Part shown: piece after piece, positions 57,601-60,189 of the stretch
Layout: each line of letters begins with the position of its first letter
How positions within the stretch are numbered: the stretch's first letter is position 1
Source of the DNA: Uropetala carovei
Lineage: Eukaryota > Arthropoda > Insecta > Odonata > Petaluridae
DNA length: 64,000 nt
Assembly (NCBI GenBank): GCA_036926305.1
Contig: JAXCHB010000191.1
Location: forward strand, 732,001 to 796,000
Reading direction: 5' to 3'
The notes under the pieces: model-generated
What the model saw: only the letters and a program-made list of their open reading frames with translations
Database searches by the model: none
Told to the model about the DNA's origin: nothing
Translations under genes and position numbers: made by a program

Positions 57601-58558
57601 AATTGATTGCATTAGCAAACGAGGGTTTTCCTTAAGGAGAATCTAAAGATATTAATAATCGAAAAACATGAAACAACACGTGCCTTTGGCTTAATACTTT
57701 AGTTTTTATTGCTCTCTTTGTAAATATAAATTCTGATTTTATGTATTGATTTTTTTAAAATTTTGGTTTGAAAGTGAGGTTTGAAATCGCTGGGCTCCCA
57801 TGTGCGACCACCCTGATTAATCGCACAAGTTAGGACGTATCATGTTTCGTTGGATATGAGGAATTCAAATCTCGCAGCAGTTACACTGTCGAAAATGTAG
57901 ACCGCCATAGCGACTGCAATGAGAATTAAAAACTGCTAGCATTTTCATAGATTTTTAATATTTCAAATATCTATCGTTAATATTTGCAGTAATCCATCCT
58001 TAATCAGTCTATGAAGAAAAGTTACTCTGAAAAAACAACTGCTCTAAATAACTACAAGTTTGGTCAAAATATAATAATTCCTAGTGAAATTCCTTTAAAA
58101 GGAATGTGACTACAATCGCGTATTTGTTTATAAATTTATCAAGGATTTGTCATATGTTTCAAAGCGGTATCTAATAGCAGTCTGTAACATTATTTTCCGC
58201 GTCATCCCGACCACACGATTTCCCGCTGTTCGGTCAGTTTCACGATGAAAGAACAAAAGTAATTTGGAGGTAGTGTGTGGAGTCATATCTGTCTTTCCCA
58301 ATGGGAAGCCTCTCACCTCGGAAGAGCGAACTGTAGGTCTTGAGCCAGGGTGCCCAAGAGATGAGATACGCTCGAGAACTCCCTGAGGCTCATCTCTCGG
58401 CCGCCGGATGATTGCGCCTCCGGTCCTCCTGTCTTCTCTTCCTCCCCGGCCTCTTCTCCAGCCTCGGGCCCGCACACCGCCTCCCACGCACCGCGTCGCG
58501 TCCATTCCCGCAGCGACGAAGCGTAGTCCTCTGCGTTGTAGAGCGGAGGTCGCCTCTT
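8269..58558 (-). CDS. mwh: multiple wing hairs (Mwh)-like GBD/FH3 protein, six-exon gene, 5' end missing
   Basis: Joining 58558-58317, 57259-56809, 16886-16596, 11962-11798, 11598-10559 and 8788-8269 gives 2709 nt in one frame (902 codons plus stop). Exon phases agree at every junction (2, 0, 0, 0, 2). Drosophila Mwh is of similar size (about 840 residues). Order: LYNAEDYASSLREW and MSLREFSSVSHLLGTL motifs; FVQEFVGDPLDGATLLLELL; a Pro/Ser/Ala-rich insert; the armadillo-like FH3 part (DERTCLECLRCC, then VLTKVCEVGTR and RFHFLVAMMSS...ALRFLNAFLEA); a coiled coil (AQRENVGLREKVTLLERRIK, then ILQEEKGVLQSLERCLK); an acidic, low-complexity tail; and C-terminus AKVTDLLSGLY. There is no FH1/FH2, so it is not an actin-nucleating formin. 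Mwh acts below Inturned/Fuzzy/Fritz in planar polarity, restraining prehair actin. The start codon exon was not found. The largest intron is about 40 kb. Symbol assigned from architecture and remembered motifs, not from a search. Confidence 0.8.
8789..10558 (-). other. mwh intron (about 1.8 kb) with a dispersed repeat
   Basis: Bounded by donor GTGAGG (10553-10558) and acceptor AG (8789-8790). From about 9313 to 10320 it contains a repeat starting ACTAGCAGAATTTCCGG with a palindrome around TTGAATTTCAACGG and ending in an A-rich, AAACACACAAAC-type tail. A related end occurs reversed at 55855-55905. The repeat class is not recognised. Confidence 0.6.
10559..11598 (-). CDS. mwh: mwh exon 5 of the six recognised (coiled coil and acidic region)
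   Basis: Acceptor CCCCTAG|ATC at 11599-11600 and donor CGCAG|GTGAGG at 10558. 1040 nt, phase 0 in and phase 2 out. It begins ILQEEKGVLQSLERCLKER, continuing the heptad pattern of the exon upstream, followed by Ser/Thr and Glu-rich low-complexity sequence, a second short helix EEVIRELRDLVDDEEAARRE, and Pro/Arg-rich linkers. No catalytic motifs. Several long open frames on the opposite strand (for example 10521-11602) are composition shadows. Confidence 0.8.
11599..11797 (-). other. mwh short intron (199 bp)
   Basis: Donor AAG|GTAAGC at 11797-11792 and acceptor TCCCCTAG at 11600-11599. Phase 0. No inserted element. Confidence 0.8.
11798..11962 (-). CDS. mwh: mwh exon 4 of the six recognised (FH3 end, coiled coil start)
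   Basis: 165 nt, phase 0 at both ends. Acceptor GTCGAATAG|GCA and donor AAG|GTAAGC. Reads AMPQVGSVAEEVRSELRRW, then DVAALTPRFDAAQRENVGLR and EKVTLLERRIK. The last part has a clear heptad pattern and runs into the next exon. Confidence 0.8.
12418..12664. mobile_element. hAT-type MITE (247 bp)
   Basis: Ends CAGAGGTGTAGCGAGG and (reversed) CAGTGGCGTAGCTAGAG are typical hAT termini. Flanks ATTTCATT (12410-12417) and ATTTCACT (12665-12672) form an 8 bp target duplication with one mismatch. No transposase. Confidence 0.8.
13197..13450. mobile_element. hAT-type MITE (254 bp)
   Basis: Ends CAGCGGTTCTCTACC and (reversed) CAGCAGTTCTCAACC. Flanked by perfect 8 bp copies of GTCTAGGT at 13189-13196 and 13451-13458. 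It shares its right target copy with the next hAT element. Non-coding. Confidence 0.85.
13510..13806 (-). pseudogene. hAT transposase fragment (minus strand)
   Basis: Reads HNAMQLGAERLSCDVEMVV, then SYFSTYAVRTERLKNVC and LLTHSKIRWLSLYSAVDKHI. HSK-x-RWLSL is a hallmark of hAT transposases of the ZNF862/DUF4371 type. The fragment runs into the terminal repeat and lacks a start and end. Confidence 0.75.
13936..14330 (+). pseudogene. hAT transposase fragment (plus strand)
   Basis: Reads FVNMKASINSLELIQQYF, LIIDARELPTELEVES and, after a frameshift in a poly-T run near 14190, VLDQTIASIKERFQPL and FSFLYNLSELK. These fit the central part of ZMYM/DUF4371-type hAT transposases. Its orientation is opposite to the neighbouring fragment at 13510-13806. 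Confidence 0.7.
14610..15634. other. Intron sequence with an inverted repeat, no gene seen
   Basis: AT-rich intron of mwh. Arms of GTTAAAATTAAGACAAAA at about 14978-14998 and its reverse complement at about 15067-15085 could form a stem with an 80-base loop. I see no transposase or exon here. Confidence 0.4.
15643..16394 (+). mobile_element. hAT element (752 bp) with transposase C-terminus
   Basis: Ends CAGGGGTCGGCAAC and (reversed) CAGTGGTCGGCAACC. Target duplication CTTTAGAT (15635-15642) and CTTTTGAT (16395-16402), one mismatch. An internal deletion leaves only the transposase dimerisation domain. Confidence 0.85.
15809..16225 (+). pseudogene. hAT transposase C-terminal dimerisation domain
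   Basis: ENFWSLVDEHRYPLLRKC, STYSCESIFSSMKYLKSKYR and RLTDYNLDNCLR form the hAT family C-terminal domain (Charlie/GTF2IRD2-like type). The N-terminal zinc finger and the DDE core are absent. The downstream stop at 16225 looks native. Confidence 0.85.
16596..16886 (-). CDS. mwh: mwh exon 3 of the six recognised (FH3 second half)
   Basis: Acceptor TTATCTTTTCAG|GTA at 16887-16888 and donor GCC|GTTAGT at 16595-16590. 291 nt, phase 0 both sides. Reads VLTKVCEVGTRRHPAAPH, SEALSSMRLSLGEPARFHFL, LRFLNAFLEASPGPQERV and AQAELQHAGFS. This pattern matches the second half of formin FH3 armadillo repeats (aliphatic helix, FxxLV, LxFLNA, LQ-x-EL-x-x-xGF). The donor GTTAGT is a weaker consensus than the others. 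hAT elements lie within 500 bp on either side. Confidence 0.8.
17197..17473. mobile_element. hAT-type MITE (277 bp)
   Basis: Ends CAGAGGTCCCCAAC and (reversed) CAGGGTCTCCCAACC. Imperfect 8 bp flanks TACTATAG and TACTAGGG (6 of 8). Non-coding. Confidence 0.7.
17474..18354. other. Intron sequence with an imperfect internal duplication
   Basis: The stretch around 17990-18130 (TGTGTGTGATAGGAATTTTG, AATTCAAAAACTA, GATTTGAAAAGG, CCACCGGAAGTA) is repeated imperfectly at 18140-18300. It looks like a decayed dispersed repeat. No exon or transposase seen. Confidence 0.4.
18355..18429. repeat. CA/TA microsatellite
   Basis: (CA)n with interspersed ATAC, then (TA)n and CATCATCAT. Joins the 3' tail of the LINE fragment. 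Confidence 0.85.
18425..18842 (-). pseudogene. LINE C-terminal fragment (insect non-LTR retrotransposon)
   Basis: Minus-strand frames read ALYGAETWMIRKNDIKYLES, FEMWTWRRMLKIKWTDRVK and, from 18676 to 18464, MRKRKANWIGHYLRRE, then DGKRERGRKRFQLVDDLKG. These form the region after the reverse transcriptase of insect LINEs. The copy ends in a GATGATGATGAT tail inside the microsatellite. It looks like the 3' counterpart of the type seen at 6564-6865. Confidence 0.8.
19290..19550 (+). pseudogene. Helitron helicase (Pif1-like) C-terminal fragment
   Basis: Reads FPVRLAFAMTINKSQGQTF, then PIFGHGQLYMALSLCRSM and a tail to the stop at 19548-19550. INKSQGQT and HGQLY-x-ALS are helicase motifs V and VI of the Pif1-like helicases fused to Helitron Rep proteins. 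A stop or frameshift interrupts the frame upstream of about 19290. A hAT insertion lies just beyond the stop. Confidence 0.85.
19555..20280. mobile_element. hAT element (726 bp), nested in the Helitron
   Basis: Ends TAGGGATGTACCAAATATTC and (reversed) TAGGGATGCACCGAATATC. Target duplication ATAGATAG and ATAGAGAG (7 of 8). Many ATTCGG/ATTCGAAT motifs near both ends. Non-coding. Confidence 0.8.
20474..20632 (-). mobile_element. CR1-type LINE 3' end fragment
   Basis: Reverse complement of the sequence at about 63838-64000, the 3' end of the CR1 element at the window end. It includes the same last coding part (VLVNVMLDQSA, then ENMSKQ). A 5'-truncated copy of that LINE family lying inside the Helitron. 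Confidence 0.85.
20747..20786. repeat. TA/CA microsatellite
   Basis: (TA)n then (CA)n directly after the Helitron CTAG. The stretch 20787-21253 beyond it is AT-rich, with a 15-base poly-C near 21129-21143 and nothing recognised. Confidence 0.85.
22206..22977 (-). pseudogene. YqaJ-like exonuclease domain (transposon-encoded), broken
   Basis: Minus frame 22977-22711 reads ESGQWREMRRKLLTASYFGR and MVKCIVYGYFENKSLAYRRE, then GLVVHNCGLLIDF. This matches the W-x-x-x-R...LTAS-x-FG start, the VK-x-IxY helix and the CGL-x-ID region of YqaJ-type nucleases. Frame 22496-22206 gives the family's end: VVWTSKGLKIEKIYRND, FYISCLLPELIDPR, MPIRNPSYI. A frame break lies between. Lambda-exonuclease-like nucleases resect DNA ends. 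Here the domain probably belonged to the same polyprotein as the transposase upstream. Confidence 0.75.
23167..24767 (-). pseudogene. Mutator-like/Kolobok-like DDE transposase, broken
   Basis: Frame 24767-24081 reads GRRIVDLNHLLLSIK, LGCSFGDMDLIAEKREGLKS, FKCKMCKIIWKIW, GVMSSSGGYSQLEEIVTSLN and LLTVISDRSWCKRSY (candidate first aspartate). Frame 24057-23638 reads GVKNKYCVICARL, CFKNWEDCKSSTSMEAAVVV and KLIADGDSNVYKSI (candidate second aspartate) and IQCRNHLMRNFCNK. Frame 23373-23167 reads DSNPVEQFNALVAKMIGGKR. The zinc-binding CxxC and H/C residues are kept. Separate frames show at least three disruptions. A short upstream frame (25231-24989) could be the N-terminus but is unrecognised. Confidence 0.8.
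25962..26475. other. Intron sequence, CA and TA microsatellites, one Helitron 5' stub
   Basis: Short (CA)n after the TTAA element, then unremarkable AT-rich sequence. A (TA)n tract near 26400-26440 is followed by the HelA 5'-end module (minus) ending at about 26466. Confidence 0.5.
26476..27658 (-). mobile_element. pogo/Tigger-like (Tc1/mariner superfamily) element
   Basis: Termini CAGTAGAACCTCATAAACCC and (reversed) CAGAGTAGAACCTCATAAAC form a terminal inverted repeat. It is inserted in a TA microsatellite, as expected for TA-targeting. It is about 1.2 kb and carries only the end of a transposase. One end has a 2-base insertion. Confidence 0.8.
26737..27009 (-). pseudogene. pogo/Tigger transposase C-terminal remnant
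   Basis: Acidic stretch (NEQEKDEENESDDDQEI) followed by a helical segment and KQASLPDLFNKN at the end. An acidic region after the DDE core and a final Q-x-x-L-x-x-F/L-F (PCNA-binding-like) motif are known in pogo/Tigger proteins. The CENP-B-like DNA-binding and DDE domains are missing. Confidence 0.6.
27681..28444 (-). mobile_element. Helitron-like element HelB, near full length
   Basis: Minus orientation. 3' end CTAG at 27681-27684 followed by the hairpin, 5' end GATAGAATGA (reverse TCATTCTATC) at 28444 against TA repeat. 764 bp, non-coding. It gives the clearest view of the HelB 5' terminus. Confidence 0.7.
28474..29336 (-). mobile_element. Helitron-like element HelA, 5' end replaced
   Basis: Hairpin (degenerate) at about 28483-28500. 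The body is HelA but stops at CCCTCAAAATAGGAATA, where the next, oppositely oriented copy begins. The same fusion is found at 33334-34207. Confidence 0.65.
29337..29575 (+). mobile_element. Helitron-like element HelA, 5' fragment
   Basis: Starts TCATGTGTAAGAAGCGTCTA at 29337 and continues into the HelA body for about 240 bp. It then switches at about 29575 into a minus-oriented HelA piece. Confidence 0.6.
29576..29801 (-). mobile_element. Helitron-like element HelA, 5' fragment (minus)
   Basis: HelA body in reverse ending with the 5' terminus TTAAACATGA at 29801. No 3' hairpin. Confidence 0.6.
29871..33062 (-). mobile_element. RTE-type LINE, apparently full length
   Basis: A 3.2 kb non-LTR retrotransposon with one long intact ORF, a 5' untranslated region of about 200 nt, almost no 3' untranslated region, and a GATGATGATGAT tail, as usual for RTE elements. 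Both flanks carry TATAATTATAT (29860-29870 and 33062-33072), a possible target duplication, but the site is a TA repeat so this is weak. The first 8 nt at the 5' end (minus strand ACCCTTCC) are complementary to GGAAGGGT about 31 nt later. Confidence 0.85.
29884..32853 (-). CDS. RTE-type LINE ORF: endonuclease-reverse transcriptase, intact (989 aa)
   Basis: An uninterrupted frame. The apurinic-type endonuclease spans about residues 50-300, with FNCRTL, ILGLSEVRRKGEG, VVMGDFNAKVG (about 194) and GSDHRLVRC (about 287, catalytic histidine). The reverse transcriptase spans about 480-800, with NYRPISLLPTVYKIFTKIL (about 573), CFIDYEKAFDSV (catalytic D, about 641), GVRQGDTMSPKLF, and RFADDIILFAG (catalytic DD, about 737). 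Then LGQLITTDG, and a C-terminal region with YGCETWTM and KWQWAGHIARR. The endonuclease nicks the target and the reverse transcriptase copies the RNA into it. Length equals the usual 950-1050 of RTE proteins and no stops occur, so it may be functional. The start may be this ATG or one further in. Confidence 0.92.
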   Translation of the reverse strand: MYTHKKRPSFSGGWIASDRGSGQEQGRKAEGAKNPRRLNAHCHSFSSLPNSFNLNLTTFNCRTLSSEDKLQELQEQLEKIKWDILGLSEVRRKGEGLLELKSGDIFYYRGTDTGRTGGVGFIINKKLKNNIVEMESSSERAARLVLQINKRYQLQIVQVYAPTSSYSDEEVEDFYQEVGELHDKGSCHLKVVMGDFNAKVGEQKEDDSAVGKWGYGDRNERGDRLVDFAECTSLYIMNTFFKKNPNRKWTWKGPNGTKNEIDYILVNKKQLAEDCSVLNQFKTGSDHRLVRCRIKFNSKLERQKLIKKKPKSIINTQVLKERKEEFQLQLKNRFSALEDQEVESQFIEILKETAEEIGGTVKTKPEKKLTEKTRLLMEKRRKMLITNDPKEMIHFAELNKTIRKCIKEDVKKYNYELIEKAIENNRSYKKMKQHLSIGKRQLVALMLEDGSITHSRKLILKRVQEFYTKLYEDPLGNDEVNDDANMPTEEVPGILPEEVRHAIRSMKNGKASGMDGITAEVFKAMGNHTETILAKIFNSCLRKKKIPETWNHACIILLHKKGSKEDLNNYRPISLLPTVYKIFTKILTMRLQNHLDAAQPREQAGFRSGYSTMDHIQVVREVISRTNEYELPLCMCFIDYEKAFDSVRTSSVLRALKKQGVEETYITLIKNIYENATTSVQLHEETSAFKAEKGVRQGDTMSPKLFTAALEEVFKRLDWEEKGIKVNGEYLSHLRFADDIILFAGSPEELLRRTEELEQASREAGLKMNLNKSKVMYNSFTNSEKIHINGAELGEVTSYVYLGQLITTDGSLLGEINRRVKMAWSAFGKNANIFKSNIPVFLKRRLYDQCVLPVLTYGCETWTMNARMIQRLQTTQRGMERCMLGITRRDRKRNDWVRKKTGVCDVIRRVKVLKWQWAGHIARRNDQRWTSSVIEWIPRNIKRPKRRPKDRWDRELVKFLGQTWRREAVDRENWKSLGEAFVRQWTEKG
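33063..33333. repeat. TA microsatellite and CACACC-type minisatellite
   Basis: (TA)n to about 33140, then about 190 bp of CA/CCCACACA repeats. The open frames across it are repeat artefacts. Confidence 0.9.
33334..34207 (-). mobile_element. Helitron-like element HelA, 5' end replaced
   Basis: CTAG 33334-33337 and hairpin at the 3' end. The body ends at the same break point (CCCTCAAAATAGGAATA) as 28474-29336, directly fused to a plus-oriented copy. Confidence 0.75.
34208..35367 (+). mobile_element. Helitron-like element HelA, full length (1160 bp, reference copy)
   Basis: 5' TCATGTGTAAGAAGCGTC, then TAGGAGGATACAAAATTATG; 3' hairpin TTGCAGAATGCAA, CACATATTACCTAG at 35354-35367, then T. The 3' half consists of diverged repeats about 150 bp long: CTTGAAATTTGGCAC starts at 34806, 34956 and 35106 (variant), and a fourth variant starts near 35254. 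Each unit contains a GGGGC-GGTTTTGCCCC-like palindrome. No coding capacity. Confidence 0.75.
35381..36373 (+). mobile_element. Helitron-like element HelA with damaged 3' end
   Basis: HelA from TAGGAGGATAAAAAATTATT to a hairpin (CTTGCAGAATGCAAG) and ACATTTTAACATAG, where CTAG should stand. It continues directly into HelB sequence. The whole segment is repeated inverted at 51072-52060. Confidence 0.7.
36374..37003 (+). mobile_element. Helitron-like element HelB, 5'-truncated, fused to HelA
   Basis: HelB body from about 36420 (CGGCCGTTAAAAATTATAAA) to the hairpin and CTAG at 37000-37003. The unfilled target site of the transposon found at 47763-50973 is visible here as TA at 36469-36470. Confidence 0.7.
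37067..38055 (-). mobile_element. Helitron-like element HelA
   Basis: CTAG 37067-37070, hairpin, HelA body to GTATCCTCCTATAT. The 5' TCATG module is replaced by TA repeat. 37004-37066 is an orphan 5' end plus (TA)n. Confidence 0.7.
38080..38925 (-). mobile_element. Helitron-like chimera: HelA 3' part joined to HelB piece
   Basis: CTAG 38080-38083 and hairpin, HelA body to about 38812, then about 110 bp of HelB (CATTTTCAAATATCTATGAT on). Closely similar to the 3' part of 42741-43908. Confidence 0.65.
38930..39792 (-). mobile_element. Helitron-like element HelA, degenerate 3' hairpin
   Basis: Hairpin changed to GACTGCATTTAGCAAGC. 5' terminus complete, ending CTTCTTACACATGA at 39792. Confidence 0.65.
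39803..40470 (-). mobile_element. Helitron-like element HelB
   Basis: CTAG 39803-39806, hairpin, HelB body to TGTAACCTCCTATATCC. Lies only about ten TA-repeat bases from the 5' end of the previous minus copy, that is, head-to-tail. Confidence 0.7.
40505..41522 (-). mobile_element. Helitron-like element HelA, 3' hairpin lost
   Basis: HelA body beginning near TTTTTTAAATGTTAGGATTT. The 5' terminus is complete, ending ACACATGA at 41522. Confidence 0.65.
41527..42673 (+). mobile_element. Helitron-like element HelA, near full length
   Basis: Plus copy with shortened 5' module (TCATATATATGGGAGG) and intact CTAG at 42670-42673. It shows the same 150 bp internal periodicity, with unit starts near 42112, 42261, 42411 and 42560. 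Confidence 0.75.
42674..42740. repeat. Orphan Helitron 5' end and TA repeat
   Basis: Minus-oriented HelA 5' module ending TTACACATGA at 42710, without body, followed by (TA)n. Confidence 0.6.
42741..43908 (-). mobile_element. Helitron-like element HelA, near full length (about 1168 bp)
   Basis: 3' hairpin GCTTGCATTCTGCAAGC at 42751-42767 preceded by a degenerate CTAG, complete body, and 5' terminus ACACATGA at 43908. Confidence 0.7.
43926..45049 (-). mobile_element. Helitron-like element HelA
   Basis: CTAG 43926-43929, hairpin, body to GTATCCTCCTATAT. A plus-oriented orphan 5' module (TCATGTATAAGAAGCATC, 45050-45080) follows. Confidence 0.7.
45050..45080 (+). repeat. Orphan HelA 5' terminus directly abutting a CTAG end
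   Basis: TCATGTATAAGAAGCATC through ATTATAGA, immediately followed by CTAG of the next, minus-oriented copy with no spacer. Confidence 0.6.
45081..46097 (-). mobile_element. Helitron-like element HelA
   Basis: CTAG 45081-45084, hairpin, body, 5' terminus ACACATGA at 46097. Confidence 0.7.
46108..47277 (-). mobile_element. Helitron-like element HelA, full length (1170 bp)
   Basis: CTAG 46108-46111, hairpin, complete body and 5' terminus ACACATGA at 47277. Only about ten TA-repeat bases separate it from the copy before it. Confidence 0.75.
47278..47324. repeat. TA microsatellite
   Basis: (TA)n of about 45 bases. Confidence 0.9.
47763..48797 (+). repeat. Long terminal inverted repeat, left arm
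   Basis: Pairs with 49940-50973. Near 48555-48645 it contains a smaller palindrome-like module (CCGTATTTACTCGTGTACCC, then GTGCGCGTCTTACACGA) that may be an older MITE carried along. Open frames mirrored in both arms (48133-47933 and 50603-50803) are by-products of the duplication. Confidence 0.85.
49940..50973 (-). repeat. Long terminal inverted repeat, right arm
   Basis: Reverse complement of the left arm, about 99 percent identical where I compared it by eye. Confidence 0.85.
51072..52093 (-). mobile_element. Helitron-like element HelA (inverted duplicate of 35381-36373)
   Basis: Degenerate 3' hairpin (GCTTGCATTATGCGAG). Body almost identical to 35381-36373 in reverse, including the ACATAG terminus fused to HelB. 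Confidence 0.7.
52104..52825 (+). mobile_element. Helitron-like element HelB
   Basis: From GGATACTAATGTCTGGCCCA near 52117 to hairpin and CTAG at 52822-52825. Confidence 0.7.
52838..53697 (+). mobile_element. Helitron-like element HelA, internally shortened
   Basis: 5' TCATGTGTAAGAAGCGTC at 52838, hairpin GCTTGCGTAATGCAAGC, with the CTAG eroded into TA repeat. Confidence 0.7.
53700..54402 (+). mobile_element. Helitron-like element HelB
   Basis: 5' region TCTTCCTACAGAGGAGGG, body, hairpin GCTTGCAGAAAGCAAGC and CTAA at 54399-54402, still within the CTRR rule. Confidence 0.7.
54425..54740 (-). other. Possible Penelope-like or other retroelement fragment
   Basis: The minus strand reads CTGACGAAGGGATCATCCCG next to AAAGCTCTAACC, a phrase I associate with Penelope-like element tails, interrupted by a TA/CA microsatellite (54555-54610). 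No reverse transcriptase or GIY-YIG motif is present. The call is weak. 54741-55112 shows nothing further. Confidence 0.25.
55113..55369 (-). pseudogene. Tc1/mariner-IS630-type transposase C-terminal fragment
   Basis: Minus frame reads CGGPVSWSARSRDLNPLDFF, VWRHL, HDLLSRIQEACDNIQQTP and GIFERVWQSMEHRCRLCNEV, ending GGRHFEQLL before TAG at 55113-55115. DLNPLDFF-x-W is the region around the third catalytic position of mariner/IS630 transposases, and the VGG-x-HFEQLL ending is common in insect copies. About 85 residues survive out of about 350. Confidence 0.7.
55400..55910 (-). repeat. Dispersed repeats, unclassified
   Basis: At 55420-55470 lies a GC-richer segment (minus: CACCCTGCAAGCCACCGCAA, then GGTGTGTGGCAGGGGG) of a repeat type I recall from insect genomes. 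At 55855-55905 lies a reverse copy of the ACTAGC...CCCGTTGAATTTCAACGGG end also seen at about 9313. Confidence 0.4.
56177..56599. mobile_element. hAT-type MITE (423 bp)
   Basis: Ends CAGGGTTAGGCAATC and (reversed) CAGAGTTCGGCAACC. Flanks GAGTACAG and GAGTAGGG (6 of 8). Non-coding. Confidence 0.7.
56809..57259 (-). CDS. mwh: mwh exon 2 of the six recognised (GBD/FH3 first half)
   Basis: Acceptor CTACCCTAG|C at 57260-57261 and donor GAG|GTAAGT at 56808-56803, a near-perfect consensus. 451 nt, enters in phase 2 (AG|C serine) and leaves in phase 0. Reads FVQEFVGDPLDGATLLLELL, RVVQQSR, a Ser/Pro/Ala-rich insert, then DERTCLECLRCCVRRAPDAP, WRLSESRAGLHAVAIAIMSA and TQTRVAALE. In formins the matching segment carries the helices with LC-x-x-CLR and NE-x-x-LSL. 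Opposite-strand frames across it are shadows. Confidence 0.82.
57260..58316 (-). other. mwh intron (about 1.06 kb)
   Basis: Bounded by GTGAGA (58316-58311) and CTAG (57261-57260). AT-rich, with no transposon recognised. Confidence 0.75.
58317..58558 (-). CDS. mwh: mwh exon 1 of the six recognised (N-terminal part)
   Basis: Acceptor TTTCTCCTCTGCGCACAG|AAG at 58559-58560 and donor CCGAG|GTGAGA. 242 nt, phase 0 in and phase 2 out. Reads KRRPPLYNAEDYASSLREWT, a Glu/Gly-rich stretch (GPEAGEEAGEEEKTGG), then MSLREFSSVSHLLGTLAQDL and QFALP. The frame stays open upstream only to a TGA at 58619-58621 and has no ATG there, so another exon must supply the start. The longer open frame in another register over this region (58622-58128) is not the coding one. 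Confidence 0.8.
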
Positions 58559-60189
58559 CTGTGCGCAGAGGAGAAATTGCTTTGTTAGTGACGCGTCTAC
58601 CCGCTGAGTTGAGGTACCTCACTGGCGCATATATTATCTGATTTTCGAGTCGCAGGAATCGTTTCCAGACGGCCGACAGAGAAAAACAAGTTTATATAAA
58701 AAGTAAACTTTTTTAATTTAAACAACTTCTAGGAAGTGTATAGAGTAGAGATGAAACACCAACCCGACGCCAACGGTTTGATTAAATGATTTTACTTTCA
58801 ATTAAACATGGTCTTTTTTTCGTCTCGGTTCGTTCCGGTTCACTCAAAACAGAATTTCGGTTAGGTTCCGGTTTCGCTCCGGCAATCATCAATGAACCGC
58901 TTCGAGCCGGTTTTTTTTCGATCCGACCTTAAAATATTTTTAGGAACCTTTCAATAAATGATTTATTAATTTATGTAATTTTTTAATGAAATCATATACA
59001 TCTTCACTATAACAATAGTGAAATTTAAAATCTGATATTAAAACGCGTAAATAAATTATTCAAATGTAAATATTTAGTATGTATTTTATTTATTTAAGAT
59101 TTGGTTTGTGCCCGGCTTTCGTGAGCAGACGTGCTTTCACTTTTGCTCCCGCTGCTGCGCTCTTACCTGCCGTATCCCGTAGTCTTTGGCTTGCTGTAGC
59201 TATAGCTTAAGTACATTTAGTTATATTATAATTTGTTTTTTTATTATTATTTTTTTTTTGCATGTATTGGATTATTTGTCTTAATTGTAATCTTTATTCG
59301 GAGAATATCCAGAGTCCACGTCTTTATTTGTAGTTTATTCTTAGTGTTCCCACTTATAATACCCACATTACCAAATTTAAATAGATACTTTCATATTCTT
59401 AACTAATATTTATCTAACCTGGTTAATTTAAGGCTAATTTAGTTTCAACTTTGTTGTTTATATATTATATGTAGTGCTGTTTATTCACTTTCGTGACTTA
59501 AGTTTTCGTTTCGTTAATTTAAGGCTAATTTAGTTTCAACTTCGTTGTTTATTTATTATATGTAGTGCTGTTTATTCACTTTCGTGACTAAGTTCTCGCT
59601 TTTCCCTTCTGAATTTCATACACGATCTTTATTGTTTTATTAGTTCTACTATCCTAAAGTTCTGATAATACCACGTTTATTTTTTTTTCCTTTTAAGTGT
59701 TTAGGTGTTCAATGCTTAAGCTCTACTAATACCTACTTTAGGGATAAGTTATTTTATTTAACATTCACTAGTATTATTTTCGTTCTCGTAGATTTAATAT
59801 TTAGTTTCAACTAAGAGATTTCATTCCCGTGCATAAAATTAAGTAAAGCAAAGGTTTTATATTTTTATTTGTGTAGTTCAGCACCCACCTTTCACTTACT
59901 ATTCTTGTAGTCGACCTTGACTCAAGGCGTGCAGGTCGAGATCCTTAGGTACACGTAGCTTCTTCCTCTTGTTAGAATTGTACGCTGTTTGTGTGCTAAC
60001 CTGTGTTATATTAACGTTTTTTCCTGCTTACTAACGTTGTTTGTGTAGTGAATCACCCTCTCCCTCTCACTTTTTACCTGCGTTAACCCTAGATTACAGC
60101 GCTTAAGTCAGCCCACGAATAAGTTAGCCGAGTATTTTAAGTTACATTTTTAAAACATTCAGCTAGTTCAGATTAGTTTAGAGTTTAGA
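58559..60189. other. Upstream intron or 5' flank of mwh; possible LINE 5' region
   Basis: Around 58748-58920 is a repeat rich in CGGTT/GGTTCCGG motifs (hAT-like, unproven). At 59423-59600 a 91 bp tandem duplication (TTAATTTAAGGCTAATTTAG) lies about 0.6 kb before the LINE ORF and may belong to the LINE 5' untranslated region, where promoter duplications are common. No first mwh exon was recognised. Confidence 0.4.
59423..59600 (+). repeat. Tandem duplication, 91 bp period
   Basis: Two copies starting at 59423 and 59514, with few differences. Confidence 0.8.

Noticed and set aside
58128..58622. 164-codon minus-strand frame over the N-terminal mwh exon
   Set aside because: Different register from the LYNAEDYASSLREW frame, runs through the good donor into the intron, and shows no family motifs.
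58748..58990. hAT element suggested by repeated CGGTTC motifs
   Set aside because: I could not find matching termini or an 8 bp duplication.
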